A DNA stretch of 64,000 bases from Pseudomonadota bacterium (lineage in GTDB: Bacteria; Myxococcota_A; UBA796; UBA9615), in the NCBI GenBank assembly GCA_024229515.1, contig JAAESI010000120.1:1-64000 (forward strand). Direction: 5' to 3'. Positions 8,900 through 17,569 of the stretch are shown here, one piece after another (positions within the stretch are counted from its first letter, which is position 1; each line of letters begins with the position of its first letter). Below the pieces are notes generated by a model. That model made no database searches. It had not been told where the DNA came from and saw only the letters and a program-made list of their open reading frames with translations. The position numbers and the translations under genes are program-made.

Positions 8900-10870
8900 G
8901 TGAACGGACAAACCATCACAATCGGGCTTCTGGCGGTGCTGACGGGCATCGGCCTGCTCCTGAACACCCAATTTGGCGACGAGCTCGGCGTGCTCCTGGA
9001 TCGGGGGGACGTGCCCGACGCGGTGCAGCCGTTCTTCCCCGAGCCGAACGCAGACGCGGACGCGATCATCGCCGCGGTTCGCGACGCCCTGGACTCCTGG
9101 GCCGCGCTGGAATCGACGCCGGCTGCCGGTGACGATGACGACTCAGCCGAGCCGGTCGAGTCGGTCCCGATGACCGCGGAGCTGCTCGAGGCGCGCCACC
9201 CCGCGCTCAACGGGATCGACTACGGCGATCGCTGGATCCTCTCGGTGTACGTGCCGACCCGCGGTGACTGGATCCGCCCCCGCATCACCACGCTGGAGCG
9301 AGGTGCCTACGCCGCCGCGGCGGACGTCTGGAGCACGCTGACGGTGCGTCAGAAGACCGCCTCCGTCCTCAGTGGAGCGTCGATCAAGGTCGACCTGATC
9401 GTGGGCGAGGAGCGCTCGTTCCCGGCCGAGGGAGGGGAGCGCGGCGTCGCTCTGGACGAGGGCATCGACGGCATCGTCCTGCGGCATCCCAAGCGCAAGA
9501 CCTTCTGGTACCCGCCGAGTCTGTCGGTGGAGCGCAAGGTCAGCCGCCGGAAGATCCACGCGCGGGCCCGCTTCTACGCGCGTGAGCTGGGCGGCTGGCG
9601 CCGGGCCCAGACCAAGGAGGCCGAGTTCGCCGCGTTCCGCACGAAGGCGTGGGTCCAGATCGGCGACGGTCCGGTCACGGCGATCACGCGCGGCAACGTC
9701 GACGTCCCCGAGATCACCCCCGAGCTGCTCCGCGAGCGCATCGACCTGGCCGCGCAGTACATGACGCGGGAGACCAACGAACACGGGATGATCCGGTACC
9801 AGTACGAGGCCACCGAGGACGACGACGACTTCGACTCCTACAACCTGCTGCGGCACGCCGGATCGGTGTACGCGATGGCGCAGGCGTACCGATTGACCGA
9901 GGACGAGGCGCTGTTCGACGCCGCCCTCCGAGCCATGGGCTTCTTCCTCCGGATCACCAAGGAGGACGAGAAGAACCCTGGCGAGCGGTTCGTCGTGAAC
10001 GTGAACCGCCTGAACACGGATCTGACCCCGCGCGTGGGCCGCACGTCGAAGCTGGGCGGCATCGGGTTGGGCTTGTGCGCCATGGCCGAGCTGCAGAAGG
10101 CGCGGCCGGGTTCAGTGTCGCTGGAGACGACGCTGGAGATGGCCCGGCATGTCGAGCGCATGCAGAACCCCGACGGGTCGTTCGACTCGTTCTACGACTG
10201 GACGGGCACGGACAAGCGGCTGCGCAAGTCGATCTACTACTCGGGCGAGGCGATCCTCGGACTGCTCCGCGTGTACCAGGTCACCGGTGACGAGCACTGG
10301 TTGGACGTCGCTGAGAAGGGCGCCGACTACCTCGTGGACGAGCGGTGGAACTCGCTCGGTCTGACGATCTACACGCCGCCGGATGCGTGGCTCATTCAGG
10401 CCCTCGAGGAGCTCGACCGCGAGCGGCCCGACCCGGACCGCGAGGCCTACGCGTTCGCCATCGGCGAGCAGATCGCGCGCCACAAGCAGATGGATCCGCT
10501 CAAGGTCCCCGAGGACATGCTCGGCGCGGGGCTCAGCGGGGTCAGCTCGCTCCCGCATGCCGCGACGGCCGGCTCGTTTGGCGAGGCGCTGTCCGCGGCG
10601 GCCCGGCTGGAGGCGCGACGTCGCCCCGGCGAGAGCCGCTTCCGCACGTTTGCGCTCTACAACGCCGAGTACAACATCCGAAATCAGTACTGGGGTCCCA
10701 ACGAGTACGCGCTGCCCAACCCCGCGCGTGCCCACGGTGGGTTCCGGGTCAAGCCGGACCACGGCGAGGTCCGCAACGACCACGTGCAGCACAGCATGAG
10801 CGGGCTCTTCGGGCTGCTCGATCTGCTCGACGAGACGGCACCGGACATCGCCGAGAAGGTGCAGCCGTGA
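8900..10870 (+). CDS. Membrane-anchored protein: AMMECR1-like domain plus alpha/alpha-toroid domain
   Basis: 656 residues. A short N-terminal hydrophobic segment (about 5-22) anchors or exports the protein; an acidic linker with GDDDDSAEP follows near 78-86. Residues of about 105-245 are reminiscent of the AMMECR1 fold (TLERGAYAAAADVW, later a strand/FWYPPSL element and RKIHARARFYARELGGW), but I hold this loosely. From about 275 to the end there are repeated helical hairpins (YNLLRHAGSVYAMAQAYRLT, YYSGEAILGLLRVYQVTGD) typical of alpha/alpha-toroid proteins such as six-hairpin glycosidases, with GGIGLGLCAMAEL and a His/Asn-rich end. No catalytic residue can be assigned. GTG start; the stop overlaps the next gene's GTG. 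Confidence 0.65.
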   Translation: MNGQTITIGLLAVLTGIGLLLNTQFGDELGVLLDRGDVPDAVQPFFPEPNADADAIIAAVRDALDSWAALESTPAAGDDDDSAEPVESVPMTAELLEARHPALNGIDYGDRWILSVYVPTRGDWIRPRITTLERGAYAAAADVWSTLTVRQKTASVLSGASIKVDLIVGEERSFPAEGGERGVALDEGIDGIVLRHPKRKTFWYPPSLSVERKVSRRKIHARARFYARELGGWRRAQTKEAEFAAFRTKAWVQIGDGPVTAITRGNVDVPEITPELLRERIDLAAQYMTRETNEHGMIRYQYEATEDDDDFDSYNLLRHAGSVYAMAQAYRLTEDEALFDAALRAMGFFLRITKEDEKNPGERFVVNVNRLNTDLTPRVGRTSKLGGIGLGLCAMAELQKARPGSVSLETTLEMARHVERMQNPDGSFDSFYDWTGTDKRLRKSIYYSGEAILGLLRVYQVTGDEHWLDVAEKGADYLVDERWNSLGLTIYTPPDAWLIQALEELDRERPDPDREAYAFAIGEQIARHKQMDPLKVPEDMLGAGLSGVSSLPHAATAGSFGEALSAAARLEARRRPGESRFRTFALYNAEYNIRNQYWGPNEYALPNPARAHGGFRVKPDHGEVRNDHVQHSMSGLFGLLDLLDETAPDIAEKVQP

Positions 10871-11490
10871 GCAAGAACAAGCAGGCCGCGAAGGCTCCGC
10901 CCGCCCCGCCGCCCCCGGAGGGGTTCGTCACCCGCCTGGGCAAGGACATCGCCGAGGTCACGCCGCTGCTGGCGCTCATCCCCGGGATCCTCGGCTACGT
11001 CATGGTCAACGCGGCGATGAACCCCGAGTTGATCGAGTTGGACAAGATGGCCCAGGCAGCGGAGCGCTGGCACGGGGACGACTTCGCCAACCTCGCGTGG
11101 CTCGGGCTCGTGTTCTCCGGGGTGCTCTTCGCGGTGGGCCGATCCCGAGAGCGGACGGCCACCTTGAGCCTGCTCGGCGTGTCCACCCTGGCGCTCTTCG
11201 GGTGCACCGTGGCGACCTTCTCATTGGCGTGGGTGCACGGCCGCGAGAACTACTGGGACGCCTACCACTTCGCCGCGTTGCTCTGGACCGTGTTCGGCAC
11301 GTCGGTGCTGTCGTTTGCCTCCTTTAAGGTCGCGGGCGACCGCGGATCCGTCTTTGCCCAGGTGCTGGTCGGGGTTTCCGCCGTCACGGTGCTCCTGTGT
11401 CTGTTCGTCTGGACCTACACCTGGAGCCCGCTGGTTCAGGACTTCGAAGGCTGGATCGCGCGGACCCTCTGGCAGATGACGCATGGGTGA
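10867..11490 (+). CDS. Hypothetical inner-membrane protein with four hydrophobic segments
   Basis: 207 residues. A short Lys/Pro/Ala-rich cytoplasmic N-terminus is followed by about four membrane segments (around LLALIPGILGYVMV, LAWLGLVFSGVLFAVG, LLGVSTLALFGCTVATFSL, and VLVGVSAVTVLLCLFVWTYTW). I do not recognise the family. It starts at GTG 10867 overlapping the stop of the preceding gene (GTGA), and its last 8 bases overlap the following phosphoesterase gene, so it sits inside a tightly coupled operon with them. It may be a membrane partner of the toroid protein; that is only inference from position. Confidence 0.65.
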   Translation: MSKNKQAAKAPPAPPPPEGFVTRLGKDIAEVTPLLALIPGILGYVMVNAAMNPELIELDKMAQAAERWHGDDFANLAWLGLVFSGVLFAVGRSRERTATLSLLGVSTLALFGCTVATFSLAWVHGRENYWDAYHFAALLWTVFGTSVLSFASFKVAGDRGSVFAQVLVGVSAVTVLLCLFVWTYTWSPLVQDFEGWIARTLWQMTHG

Positions 11491-12247
11491 AGCTGACGAC
11501 GTTGTCGTCCAGCGGGCCCTCATCGTCTCCGACCTTCACATCCAGCGCGCCACGCGCCGCAACGCTCGAACCTTCGTCGACTTCCTGCATCGCCGGGTCG
11601 CTCCCGATCCGACCTGCACGCTGATCATCGCCGGGGACCTGTTCGACTTCTGGTACGCGATGCCCGCGGGGCCGCCGGAGCCGATCGCGCCGATCGTGGA
11701 TGAGCTGCAGCTGCTCGAGCGGGTGATCTGGATCGAGGGCAACCACGACCTGCGGTTGGAGCGGGGCCTGGGACTCGGCTCGCGCATCGACGTGCGTCGT
11801 CGTGGAGCGGTGGTTCGCGCGGGCGGCCGACGCCTGTGGGTCGAGCATGGGGACTTGATCAGGCGGTCAGGCCGATGGACGCGGCGGCTCCTGACCTCGC
11901 CCCTCGCTGAACTCGGGGCCCGCGCCATCACGAGCCGGGGCACGTGGGAGCTGGGCAACTTCGTAGGCCGGCTGCGCAAGCCCGAAGAGGGCTACGCGGG
12001 CCAGAGTCTGAAGTGGTTGGCGAGGGCCCGGGCCCATGCTTCGGCGAAGCACGCAGACGGGTTCGACTGGACCATCGTGGGGCACGGCCACTGGCTCGGC
12101 ACATGGGACGCCGAACGGCTGATCTGCCTCGGCGACTGGCTGCAGTACTTCTCGTACCTGGAGGTCAGCGCCGACGAGGAGCCGACGCTGCGTCGTTTCG
12201 ACGCTCAGGCTTCGGAGGATCCGTCGCCCGAGCCGCCGCCGAAGTAG
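11483..12247 (+). CDS. LpxH-like metallophosphoesterase (putative UDP-2,3-diacylglucosamine hydrolase)
   Basis: Calcineurin-like phosphoesterase of 254 residues. All five metal motifs are visible: SDLHIQ (D17, H19), GDLFDFW (about 49), GNHDLRLERG (about 87), VEHGD (about 120) and VGHGHWLG (about 203). The FDFW and GNHDLRLE context fits UDP-2,3-diacylglucosamine diphosphatase (LpxH/LpxI step of lipid A synthesis), at the cytoplasmic face of the inner membrane, and the length is about right. A different LpxH-family phosphoesterase cannot be excluded. It starts inside the previous gene (8 nt overlap) and its end overlaps the convergent RNase E gene by 43 nt. Confidence 0.7.
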   Translation: MGEADDVVVQRALIVSDLHIQRATRRNARTFVDFLHRRVAPDPTCTLIIAGDLFDFWYAMPAGPPEPIAPIVDELQLLERVIWIEGNHDLRLERGLGLGSRIDVRRRGAVVRAGGRRLWVEHGDLIRRSGRWTRRLLTSPLAELGARAITSRGTWELGNFVGRLRKPEEGYAGQSLKWLARARAHASAKHADGFDWTIVGHGHWLGTWDAERLICLGDWLQYFSYLEVSADEEPTLRRFDAQASEDPSPEPPPK

Positions 12248-14661
12248 CGCTTCAGGCCTCGAAACAGTCCGCCCGATGGCGGAGGAGCGAGCGACTCACC
12301 GGGAGGCGGACCCGCCGGTGCGGCCTCCGCGGCAGGTGCCGGCGCGGGCTTGAGGGGAGCCGCCGGAGTCGGAGCCGGGGCCTTCGCCGCGGGGGCGGCG
12401 TCGGCCTTGGACGGCCGTGGAGCGCGGGGCTCGCGGGGGGGCTTGGGAGCGGCGCCGTCAGCCGAGGCTGCTGGAGCAGTGGCGCCATCGCCACCACCCT
12501 CACTCTCGCCCCGACCGCGTCGGGAACGACCTCCGCGGCGCCGACGTCGACGCTTCCGGCCTTCGCCGTCCCCGTCTCCGTCGTTGTTGCTGCGGGCGGC
12601 ACGCTCCTTGTTGCCACCCCGTCCGCCGTCGCGGCTGCGATCGTTGCGACTGCGGTCGCTGCCGCCGTCGCCCTCGTCGCGGTTGCGCTTGCGGCGGGCG
12701 CGGCGCTTGGCCGAGCGGGACCGCCCGTCTCCGTCGTCGTCCGCGTCCTGGTTCCGATCGCCGTCGTCCTCGGGCGAGACGCCGGGAACGGCGCCATGGG
12801 CGTCGATGTGGTCGCCGCCGCGCCCGCGGGCTCGGTTGCGTCCGCGTCCCCGGCGGCTGCGTCGCTCGGGCGTGCCGAGGCCGTCGTCGTCCTCGCCGCC
12901 GCGTCCACGTCCACGTCCACGTCCACGTCCGCGGCTCTCGCGGTCGTCGTCGTCATCGTCGCTGGCGCCGCGGGCGAGGCGCGCGGTCTCCCGCACGGAC
13001 AGCTCGTCGTCATCGGACACCGGACCGAGTTCGGCCTCCAGCGCCGCGAGGTTGGCGAGCAGGTCGTCCGACGTGTTCTCCGGCTGGAGCTTGACGCCGT
13101 GGCGCGCGCGGTTGGCCGCGATCATCTCGCTGCGCCGCTGCTCCACGAGCCGCTTCTCCGCTTCGGGGAGCTTGTCCAGGTTGGACCACTTGGTCTCGCG
13201 CTGGCTGCGGTGCAGCCCGGGGCGCCCCTCGATCATCACGATGAGCGCGAACCGCTGCTCGAGTTCGACGAGCTCCCGGCGGTGAAGGTTCTGCAGGTGG
13301 TCGGCGAGCTCCGGGTGGAGGCCCACGATGACCTTGCCGTAGGCGCCGCCCGCGGCCTTCGCCTCGATTCCGCGAAGCAGGCTGCGCGCGACCGTCGAGG
13401 TGTTCTCGATGACCCCGCGGCCCAGGCAGGTGGGGCAGTCGCGGTGGGTCTGCAGCCGGAGGCTCTGCTTGAGCCGCTGGCGGTTGACCTCGAGCAGGCC
13501 GTTGTCGCTGATCTTGCCGACGTAGGTGCGCGCCTTGTCGCCCTTGAGCGAGTCCTTGAGCACCTTCTCGACCTGCCGGTTCGCCTTGCGCGTGGGCATG
13601 TCGATGAAGTCGATGACGATCAGGCCGCCGAGGTCGCGGAGTCGCAACTGGCGGGCCACCTCACGCGCGGCTTCCAGGTTGGTGTGCAGCGCCGTCTCTT
13701 CCTGCGACTTCTGCCGGGTCGAGCGGCCGGAGTTCACGTCGATCGAGATCAACGCCTCCGTCGGGTCGATGAGGATGTAGCCGCCGGACTTGAGGTCTGC
13801 GCGGCGGGAGTGGACCTCCTCGATCTGCTGCTCGACCTTGTACCGCGCGAACATCGGCACCTTGGCGGTGTAGTGCTCGAGCACTCCCTTGGTGCGCGGC
13901 ATGACGACGCGGAAGTACTGCTCCGCTTTGGCGAAGGAGGTCGCGTCGTCGATGAGGATGCGGTTGATGTCGTTGTCGTAGTAGTCGCGCAGCATGCGGA
14001 CCACCAGATCGCGGTCCTCGTGCAGCATCGCCGGAGCCTTCGCCCCGTTGGCCGCCTTCTCCACGTTCTTCCACGTGCGCATCAGCAGCGCAGCGTCGCG
14101 GTTGAGGTCGGTCTTGGTGCGATCCAGGCCCGCCGTGCGGACGATGAAGCCGTACTGCTCGTCGATCTTGAGCGTCGACGCGATCTCCTTGATCTGCTTG
14201 CGCTGACTGTCGGAGCTGGCCTTGCGGGAGACGCCGCGGACGTCGTCCAGCGGCATCAACACGATGTACCGGCCGGCGAGGGAGACGCGGGTGGTGAGGG
14301 CGGCGCCCTTGTTGCCCACGGCGTCCTTGACGACCTGGACCACGAGCTCGCGCCCCTTCTGCATCACGTCCGTGATCTTGGGGCGGTCCTTGCCTTCCCA
14401 CTTGCGGTGGTAGGCGCTGGGGGCGATCTCGTCGATCGGGAGGAAGCCTTGCTTGTCCTCTCCGAACTCGACGAAGCAGGCGTTCAGGCTGCCTTCGACG
14501 TTGGCGACCTTGCCCTTGTAGATGTTGCCTTTGAGCAGATTGGCGTCGCCAACCTCGATCTCTAGCTGATGGAGACGACCTTCGTCCAGAATCGCGGCGC
14601 GGACCTCGGCGGGTCGCGACGCGTTGATGAGCATGATTTTCGACACTTGGGGTTTGTCCAA
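12205..14661 (-). CDS. rne: Ribonuclease E/G with a long disordered C-terminal tail
   Basis: Endoribonuclease for mRNA decay and rRNA/tRNA processing. The core (about residues 1-500) shows the S1 domain (NIYKGKVANVEGSLNACFVEF), the two catalytic aspartates in ALISIDVNSGRST and GLIVIDFIDMPT, and the Zn-link CPTCLGRG. After about 560 the protein becomes a low-complexity tail, first Arg/Asp/Gly/Ser-rich and then Ala/Pro-rich, ending in a short FRGLKRYFGG segment that could contact a partner. The longest frame starts at TTG 14661, but family members begin just before MLINA, so GTG 14646 or ATG 14634 are equally possible; none has a clear ribosome binding site. Length (818) is closer to RNase E than RNase G. 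Confidence 0.9.
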   Translation of the reverse strand: MDKPQVSKIMLINASRPAEVRAAILDEGRLHQLEIEVGDANLLKGNIYKGKVANVEGSLNACFVEFGEDKQGFLPIDEIAPSAYHRKWEGKDRPKITDVMQKGRELVVQVVKDAVGNKGAALTTRVSLAGRYIVLMPLDDVRGVSRKASSDSQRKQIKEIASTLKIDEQYGFIVRTAGLDRTKTDLNRDAALLMRTWKNVEKAANGAKAPAMLHEDRDLVVRMLRDYYDNDINRILIDDATSFAKAEQYFRVVMPRTKGVLEHYTAKVPMFARYKVEQQIEEVHSRRADLKSGGYILIDPTEALISIDVNSGRSTRQKSQEETALHTNLEAAREVARQLRLRDLGGLIVIDFIDMPTRKANRQVEKVLKDSLKGDKARTYVGKISDNGLLEVNRQRLKQSLRLQTHRDCPTCLGRGVIENTSTVARSLLRGIEAKAAGGAYGKVIVGLHPELADHLQNLHRRELVELEQRFALIVMIEGRPGLHRSQRETKWSNLDKLPEAEKRLVEQRRSEMIAANRARHGVKLQPENTSDDLLANLAALEAELGPVSDDDELSVRETARLARGASDDDDDDRESRGRGRGRGRGRGGEDDDGLGTPERRSRRGRGRNRARGRGGDHIDAHGAVPGVSPEDDGDRNQDADDDGDGRSRSAKRRARRKRNRDEGDGGSDRSRNDRSRDGGRGGNKERAARSNNDGDGDGEGRKRRRRRRGGRSRRGRGESEGGGDGATAPAASADGAAPKPPREPRAPRPSKADAAPAAKAPAPTPAAPLKPAPAPAAEAAPAGPPPGESLAPPPSGGLFRGLKRYFGGGSGDGSSEA

Positions 14662-14799
14662 TGGTGTCGCGCTGGCCGCAGGGTCGGCATCGGAAGATCT
14701 CCGGCGGGCCGTCTACAGGGGCCGCGCGAGTTGAGTGAAGCGAACAAGACGCGCCGCAGAAGGGGCGCGGGGTCCGACGTGATCGGACCGCGAGTTGCG

Positions 14800-14830
14800 A
14801 CTATTGTCGTCAGCGGCGGTCCATTGTCAA
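14800..14830 (-). promoter_or_regulatory. Candidate sigma-70-type promoter for rne
   Basis: On the minus strand there is a perfect TTGACA (14830 to 14825) and, 18-19 nt further, CAATAG/AATAGT (14806 to 14800) as a weak -10. The rest of the rne leader (14662-14799) includes a perfect hairpin GGTCCGA-cgtga-TCGGACC at 14771-14789. The long spacer lowers confidence. Confidence 0.3.
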
Positions 14831-14945
14831 GGTAAGCACCCTTGCGACGGGATGCCTTCCCCACTAAGGTGCGAAACGAGATCGGTGCGCAGACGGCGCA
14901 GGTAGCGCCACCGCACCCTCGACAACGACAAGTGGAAGGTCCGTC

Positions 14946-15215
14946 ATGCCCCGGTGGGAATACCGAGTGCTGCACGACACCCCGGCACCCGAGCTCAATG
15001 ACCTCGGTGCTGAAGGCTGGGAGATCGTGACCGTCGAATTCGACGACGAGGGAGAGATCCTCAACGCTTTCGCCAAGCGCTCCGTTGGAGGCGGCGGTGG
15101 CGGTGGTGGTGGTGGAGGTGGTGGCGGCGGCCGTGGTCGCAGTCGCAGTCGACGCCGCAAGGGCGGCGGTGGCGGCGGTGGCGGTCACAAGCACCCCGTC
15201 GGCCCGATGGAATAG
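14946..15215 (+). CDS. DUF4177-like small protein with Gly-rich and Arg/Ser tail
   Basis: 89 residues. The first 45 (MPRWEYRVLHDTPAPELNDL then GAEGWEIVTV) match the DUF4177 type: a small beta-alpha-beta unit with WEYR at the start and LN.LG.EGWE in the middle. The rest is a run of about 15 glycines, an RGRSRSRRR segment, a second glycine run and a His/Lys end. A basic RGRSRS tail next to glycine runs suggests nucleic-acid contact; that is inference. It is divergent from rne, whose own tail is of similar composition. The ATG at 14946 has the purine-rich GTGGAAGG upstream. Confidence 0.7.
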   Translation: MPRWEYRVLHDTPAPELNDLGAEGWEIVTVEFDDEGEILNAFAKRSVGGGGGGGGGGGGGGGRGRSRSRRRKGGGGGGGGHKHPVGPME

Positions 15216-15230
15216 CGACCGCATCGCTCC

Positions 15231-16118
15231 TCAGGGAGCGTTCGCGGTGCGGGTGACGAAGAACGACGCGCGCTGTGCGCTGTAGTCGTATTGGTTGTTG
15301 CATTCGGGATCGATCTCCCGGAATGCGAACGACCACACGTTGACCGCACGCAACTCCAGGCCCGCGTAGACGAAGTCCCGGTGTTCGGTCGGCCACAGCT
15401 CGAAGCTGTCGCCGTCGATCACCGTGCCGTCCTCCAGCTCTTCCGGAAGCACCTCGAACTGAGTCGACAGGTTGTAGGCCGAGGCGCAGCCCGTGGGTAG
15501 CGTGTACAGGTTCGGGCAGGCGCGATCGCGCAGCTCCACCGACGCGAACATCGGATGCGCGTCCCCCGGCTGGAAGGCCAGCCCGGCGTCGCTGGGCTCA
15601 GCCATGAACAGCAGCTGGAAGGTGCCGTCCTCGAGCTCGTGCCAGAGCCCGAAGGCGGCGACCAGGTCGCCTGAGCTCACATCCAGAACCGTGACCGAGG
15701 CGACCTGCTGGTTGAGCTCGACCGGGAGGTCGTAGCCCAGCGGCAGCTCGTACGTGATGCGGATCCAGTTGGGATCCTCCGGCGGATCCTCGCCCTCGGG
15801 GGGCGGCGTGTTGTCCGTGAGGGTGATCGCCATCAGCCCCGGCTCTTCGGCGGGCCCCAGTTCGGTGACGATCCCGGGCAGGAACGTGAACGGGAACACG
15901 TCGACGTCGAACTCTTCCATCAGGTCGAGCAGACCGGCCTGGGGGTACTCCTCACCGCCGAAGTGCAGGTGGAAGCTGAACCGCGTGTTCGACAGCGCCG
16001 GGAGGTCGCAGCCCGCCGGCGGCGGAATGGTGCGGGTGCTGTCGTCGTCGTCCCCCTCAGGGCAGCCGACGAGAACCGTGGAAAGCACCAGAAACGCAGC
16101 ACAGAGCCTCATTCGCAT
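15231..16118 (-). CDS. Hypothetical lipoprotein, single beta-rich domain
   Basis: 295 residues. The signal peptide ends in the lipobox LVGC (cysteine at about residue 19) followed by PEGDDDDS, the acidic linker seen in several secreted proteins of this window. The mature part is beta-rich with four further cysteines (CDLPAL, CPNLYTLPTGC, ECNNQYD) and two proline-rich acidic loops. I do not recognise a family and see no catalytic motif. Start chosen at ATG 16118 (a second ATG, 6 nt downstream, is also possible); the open frame further upstream is antisense to pfk. It is divergent from pfk with 25 nt between the starts. Confidence 0.65.
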   Translation of the reverse strand: MRMRLCAAFLVLSTVLVGCPEGDDDDSTRTIPPPAGCDLPALSNTRFSFHLHFGGEEYPQAGLLDLMEEFDVDVFPFTFLPGIVTELGPAEEPGLMAITLTDNTPPPEGEDPPEDPNWIRITYELPLGYDLPVELNQQVASVTVLDVSSGDLVAAFGLWHELEDGTFQLLFMAEPSDAGLAFQPGDAHPMFASVELRDRACPNLYTLPTGCASAYNLSTQFEVLPEELEDGTVIDGDSFELWPTEHRDFVYAGLELRAVNVWSFAFREIDPECNNQYDYSAQRASFFVTRTANAP

Positions 16119-16143
16119 GGCTCGTAGCCTACACTGCCGGACC

Positions 16144-17235
16144 ATGAGCATGCGGGTCGGGATTCTCACGGGCGGGGGCGATTGCCCCGGACTCAACGCG
16201 GTCATTCGAGCGGTGGTACGCACCCTCCAACACGAGGGGGACGGCGTCGAAGTGCTCGGCTTCCGGGACGGGTTCCTGGGCATGGTCGCGGATCGCGTGA
16301 TGCCCCTGGACGGCGACGCCGTCTCCGGAATCCTCCCGCGCGGGGGGACGATCCTCGGCTCCAGCAACCGGGACGATCCGTTCAACTTCGACCACGTGGT
16401 GGATGGGGAGCACCTCACGGGCGACGTGTCGGGGCGAGCGGTGGCCAACCTCGAGCGCCACGGGATCGACGCGCTGGTGGTCGTCGGGGGGGATGGCACG
16501 TTGGCCCTCGCCAACCAGTTCGCTCGGCTGGGGGTGCCCGTGGTCGGCGTGCCCAAGACCATCGACAACGACCTGCGCGGCACCGACCAGACCTTCGGGT
16601 TCGACACCGCCGTGGGCATCGCCTCGGAGGCGATCGACCGCATCCACACCACGGCGGAGAGTCACCACCGCGTCATGCTCGTCGAGGTGATGGGGCGGCA
16701 CGCCGGCTGGATCGCCCTGCACTCGGGGATCGCGGCCGGCGGCGACGTCATCCTGCTGCCCGAGATCCCCTTCACGATCGACGGAATCTGCGCCGCGGTG
16801 GAAGAACGCCGCGAGCGGGGCAAGTCCTTCTCAATCGTCGTGGTGAGCGAGGGCGCCAAGCCGCTGGGCGGCGAACAAGTCTTCTACCGAAGCGTCGCGA
16901 CGGGGGCCGAGAAGGGTCGGCTGGGGGGCATCAGCCACACGCTCGCGTCCTCGATCGAGGACTGCGTCGGGCTCGAGAGCCGGGTGACGATTCTGGGGCA
17001 CGTGCTGCGGGGCGGTACCCCGAGCGCGCGGGATCGGATCCTCGCGACGCGGTTCGGGACCTGTGCTGCGCGGCAGGTGTTGGTGGGGAACCACCAGACG
17101 ATGGCGGCGTTGCGGGGGACCGACGTCCTGGCCGTGCCGATCACGGACGCCGAGGGGGGACCGAGGTTGGTCGATCCCGGAGGGCAGATGGTGGGTGTCG
17201 CGCGGGCCACCGGGATCCGCTTCGGAGACTCCTGA
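16144..17235 (+). CDS. pfkA: 6-phosphofructokinase, group III type
   Basis: Phosphorylates fructose 6-phosphate to fructose 1,6-bisphosphate in glycolysis, cytosolic, 363 residues. Motifs: GGGDCPGLNAVIR at the start (nucleotide loop), VVGGDGTLALANQF, PKTIDNDLRGTD (catalytic Asp), and EVMGRHAGWIAL (substrate Arg/Glu). In this superfamily the residue after GGD and that in P-K/G-TIDND separate phosphoryl donors. Here it is Gly with Lys, the combination known from ATP-using actinobacterial group III enzymes; PPi enzymes have Asp with Lys. I therefore predict ATP, with some doubt. The start at ATG 16144 removes an open upstream stretch that is antisense to the lipoprotein gene. Confidence 0.9.
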   Translation: MSMRVGILTGGGDCPGLNAVIRAVVRTLQHEGDGVEVLGFRDGFLGMVADRVMPLDGDAVSGILPRGGTILGSSNRDDPFNFDHVVDGEHLTGDVSGRAVANLERHGIDALVVVGGDGTLALANQFARLGVPVVGVPKTIDNDLRGTDQTFGFDTAVGIASEAIDRIHTTAESHHRVMLVEVMGRHAGWIALHSGIAAGGDVILLPEIPFTIDGICAAVEERRERGKSFSIVVVSEGAKPLGGEQVFYRSVATGAEKGRLGGISHTLASSIEDCVGLESRVTILGHVLRGGTPSARDRILATRFGTCAARQVLVGNHQTMAALRGTDVLAVPITDAEGGPRLVDPGGQMVGVARATGIRFGDS

Positions 17236-17245
17236 TCCCCAGAAC

Positions 17246-17289
17246 GATGTGAGCCCCGGAACCTCGGTTCCGGGGCTCGGACCACATCG
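17246..17289 (+). terminator. Strong stem-loop after pfkA, probable terminator
   Basis: Bases 17252-17277 form a perfect 12-bp inverted repeat (AGCCCCGGAACC-tc-GGTTCCGGGGCT), enclosed by a second pairing GATGTG (17246-17251) with CACATC (17283-17288). It begins 11 nt after the pfkA stop. There is no T-run after it, so a classical intrinsic terminator is not certain; it could instead be the first hairpin of the structured stretch that follows. Confidence 0.5.
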
Positions 17290-17569
17290 GGTCGCAAAGA
17301 AGGTCCCACATCAGCCGGGCGGCTAGTCGGAGGCACCCCCTTGATAGGGGGGCATCGGAGTTAGGCGCGTCAGGTTCCCCTGGCAGAAGGGGTACACACG
17401 GCGCCCAGGGCCGAATCCCAAGAATGGATTAGGTGCTTTCCGCTAATAACCTTGTCCCCGCACTGCGCAGGTTGTCCTTCCTTCATCAGTGTAGGGCCCG
17501 CTGTCGCGGGGATCCAAGAGCTTTGTTCGACAGCTTTCCAAGCGCCCGAGACCAGTACAGAATCGCCCC
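17290..17569. other. Gene-free stretch with at least four further hairpins; possible structured RNA or leader
   Basis: No credible coding frame. I can draw CCCCC-ttgata-GGGGG (17336-17351), CCCC-tggcagaa-GGGG (17377-17392) inside GGCGC/GCGCC (17364-17368 with 17401-17405), AATCC/GGATT (17414-17430) and CCCGC-tgtcg-style stem CCCGC/GCGGG (17497-17510). The downstream gene encodes a PilZ protein. The segment 17293-17323 has GCAAAG and AGCCGGG in the order found in GEMM cyclic-dinucleotide riboswitches, but the P2 part is missing and the spacing is far too short. It does not match RNase P, tmRNA, SRP or 6S RNA features I know. Strand undetermined. Confidence 0.35.

Noticed and set aside
11944..14565. 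An 873-codon plus-strand frame over the RNase E gene
   Set aside because: Antisense to a complete RNase E core with all motifs; its sequence is low complexity from the Arg/Gly-rich tail read backwards.
17246..17330. A GEMM cyclic-di-GMP riboswitch upstream of the PilZ gene
   Set aside because: GCAAAG and AGCCGGG are present in the right order, but the preceding GGCAAACC/GNRA helix is absent and the distance between the motifs is about 13 nt instead of about 35. Kept only as a weak observation.
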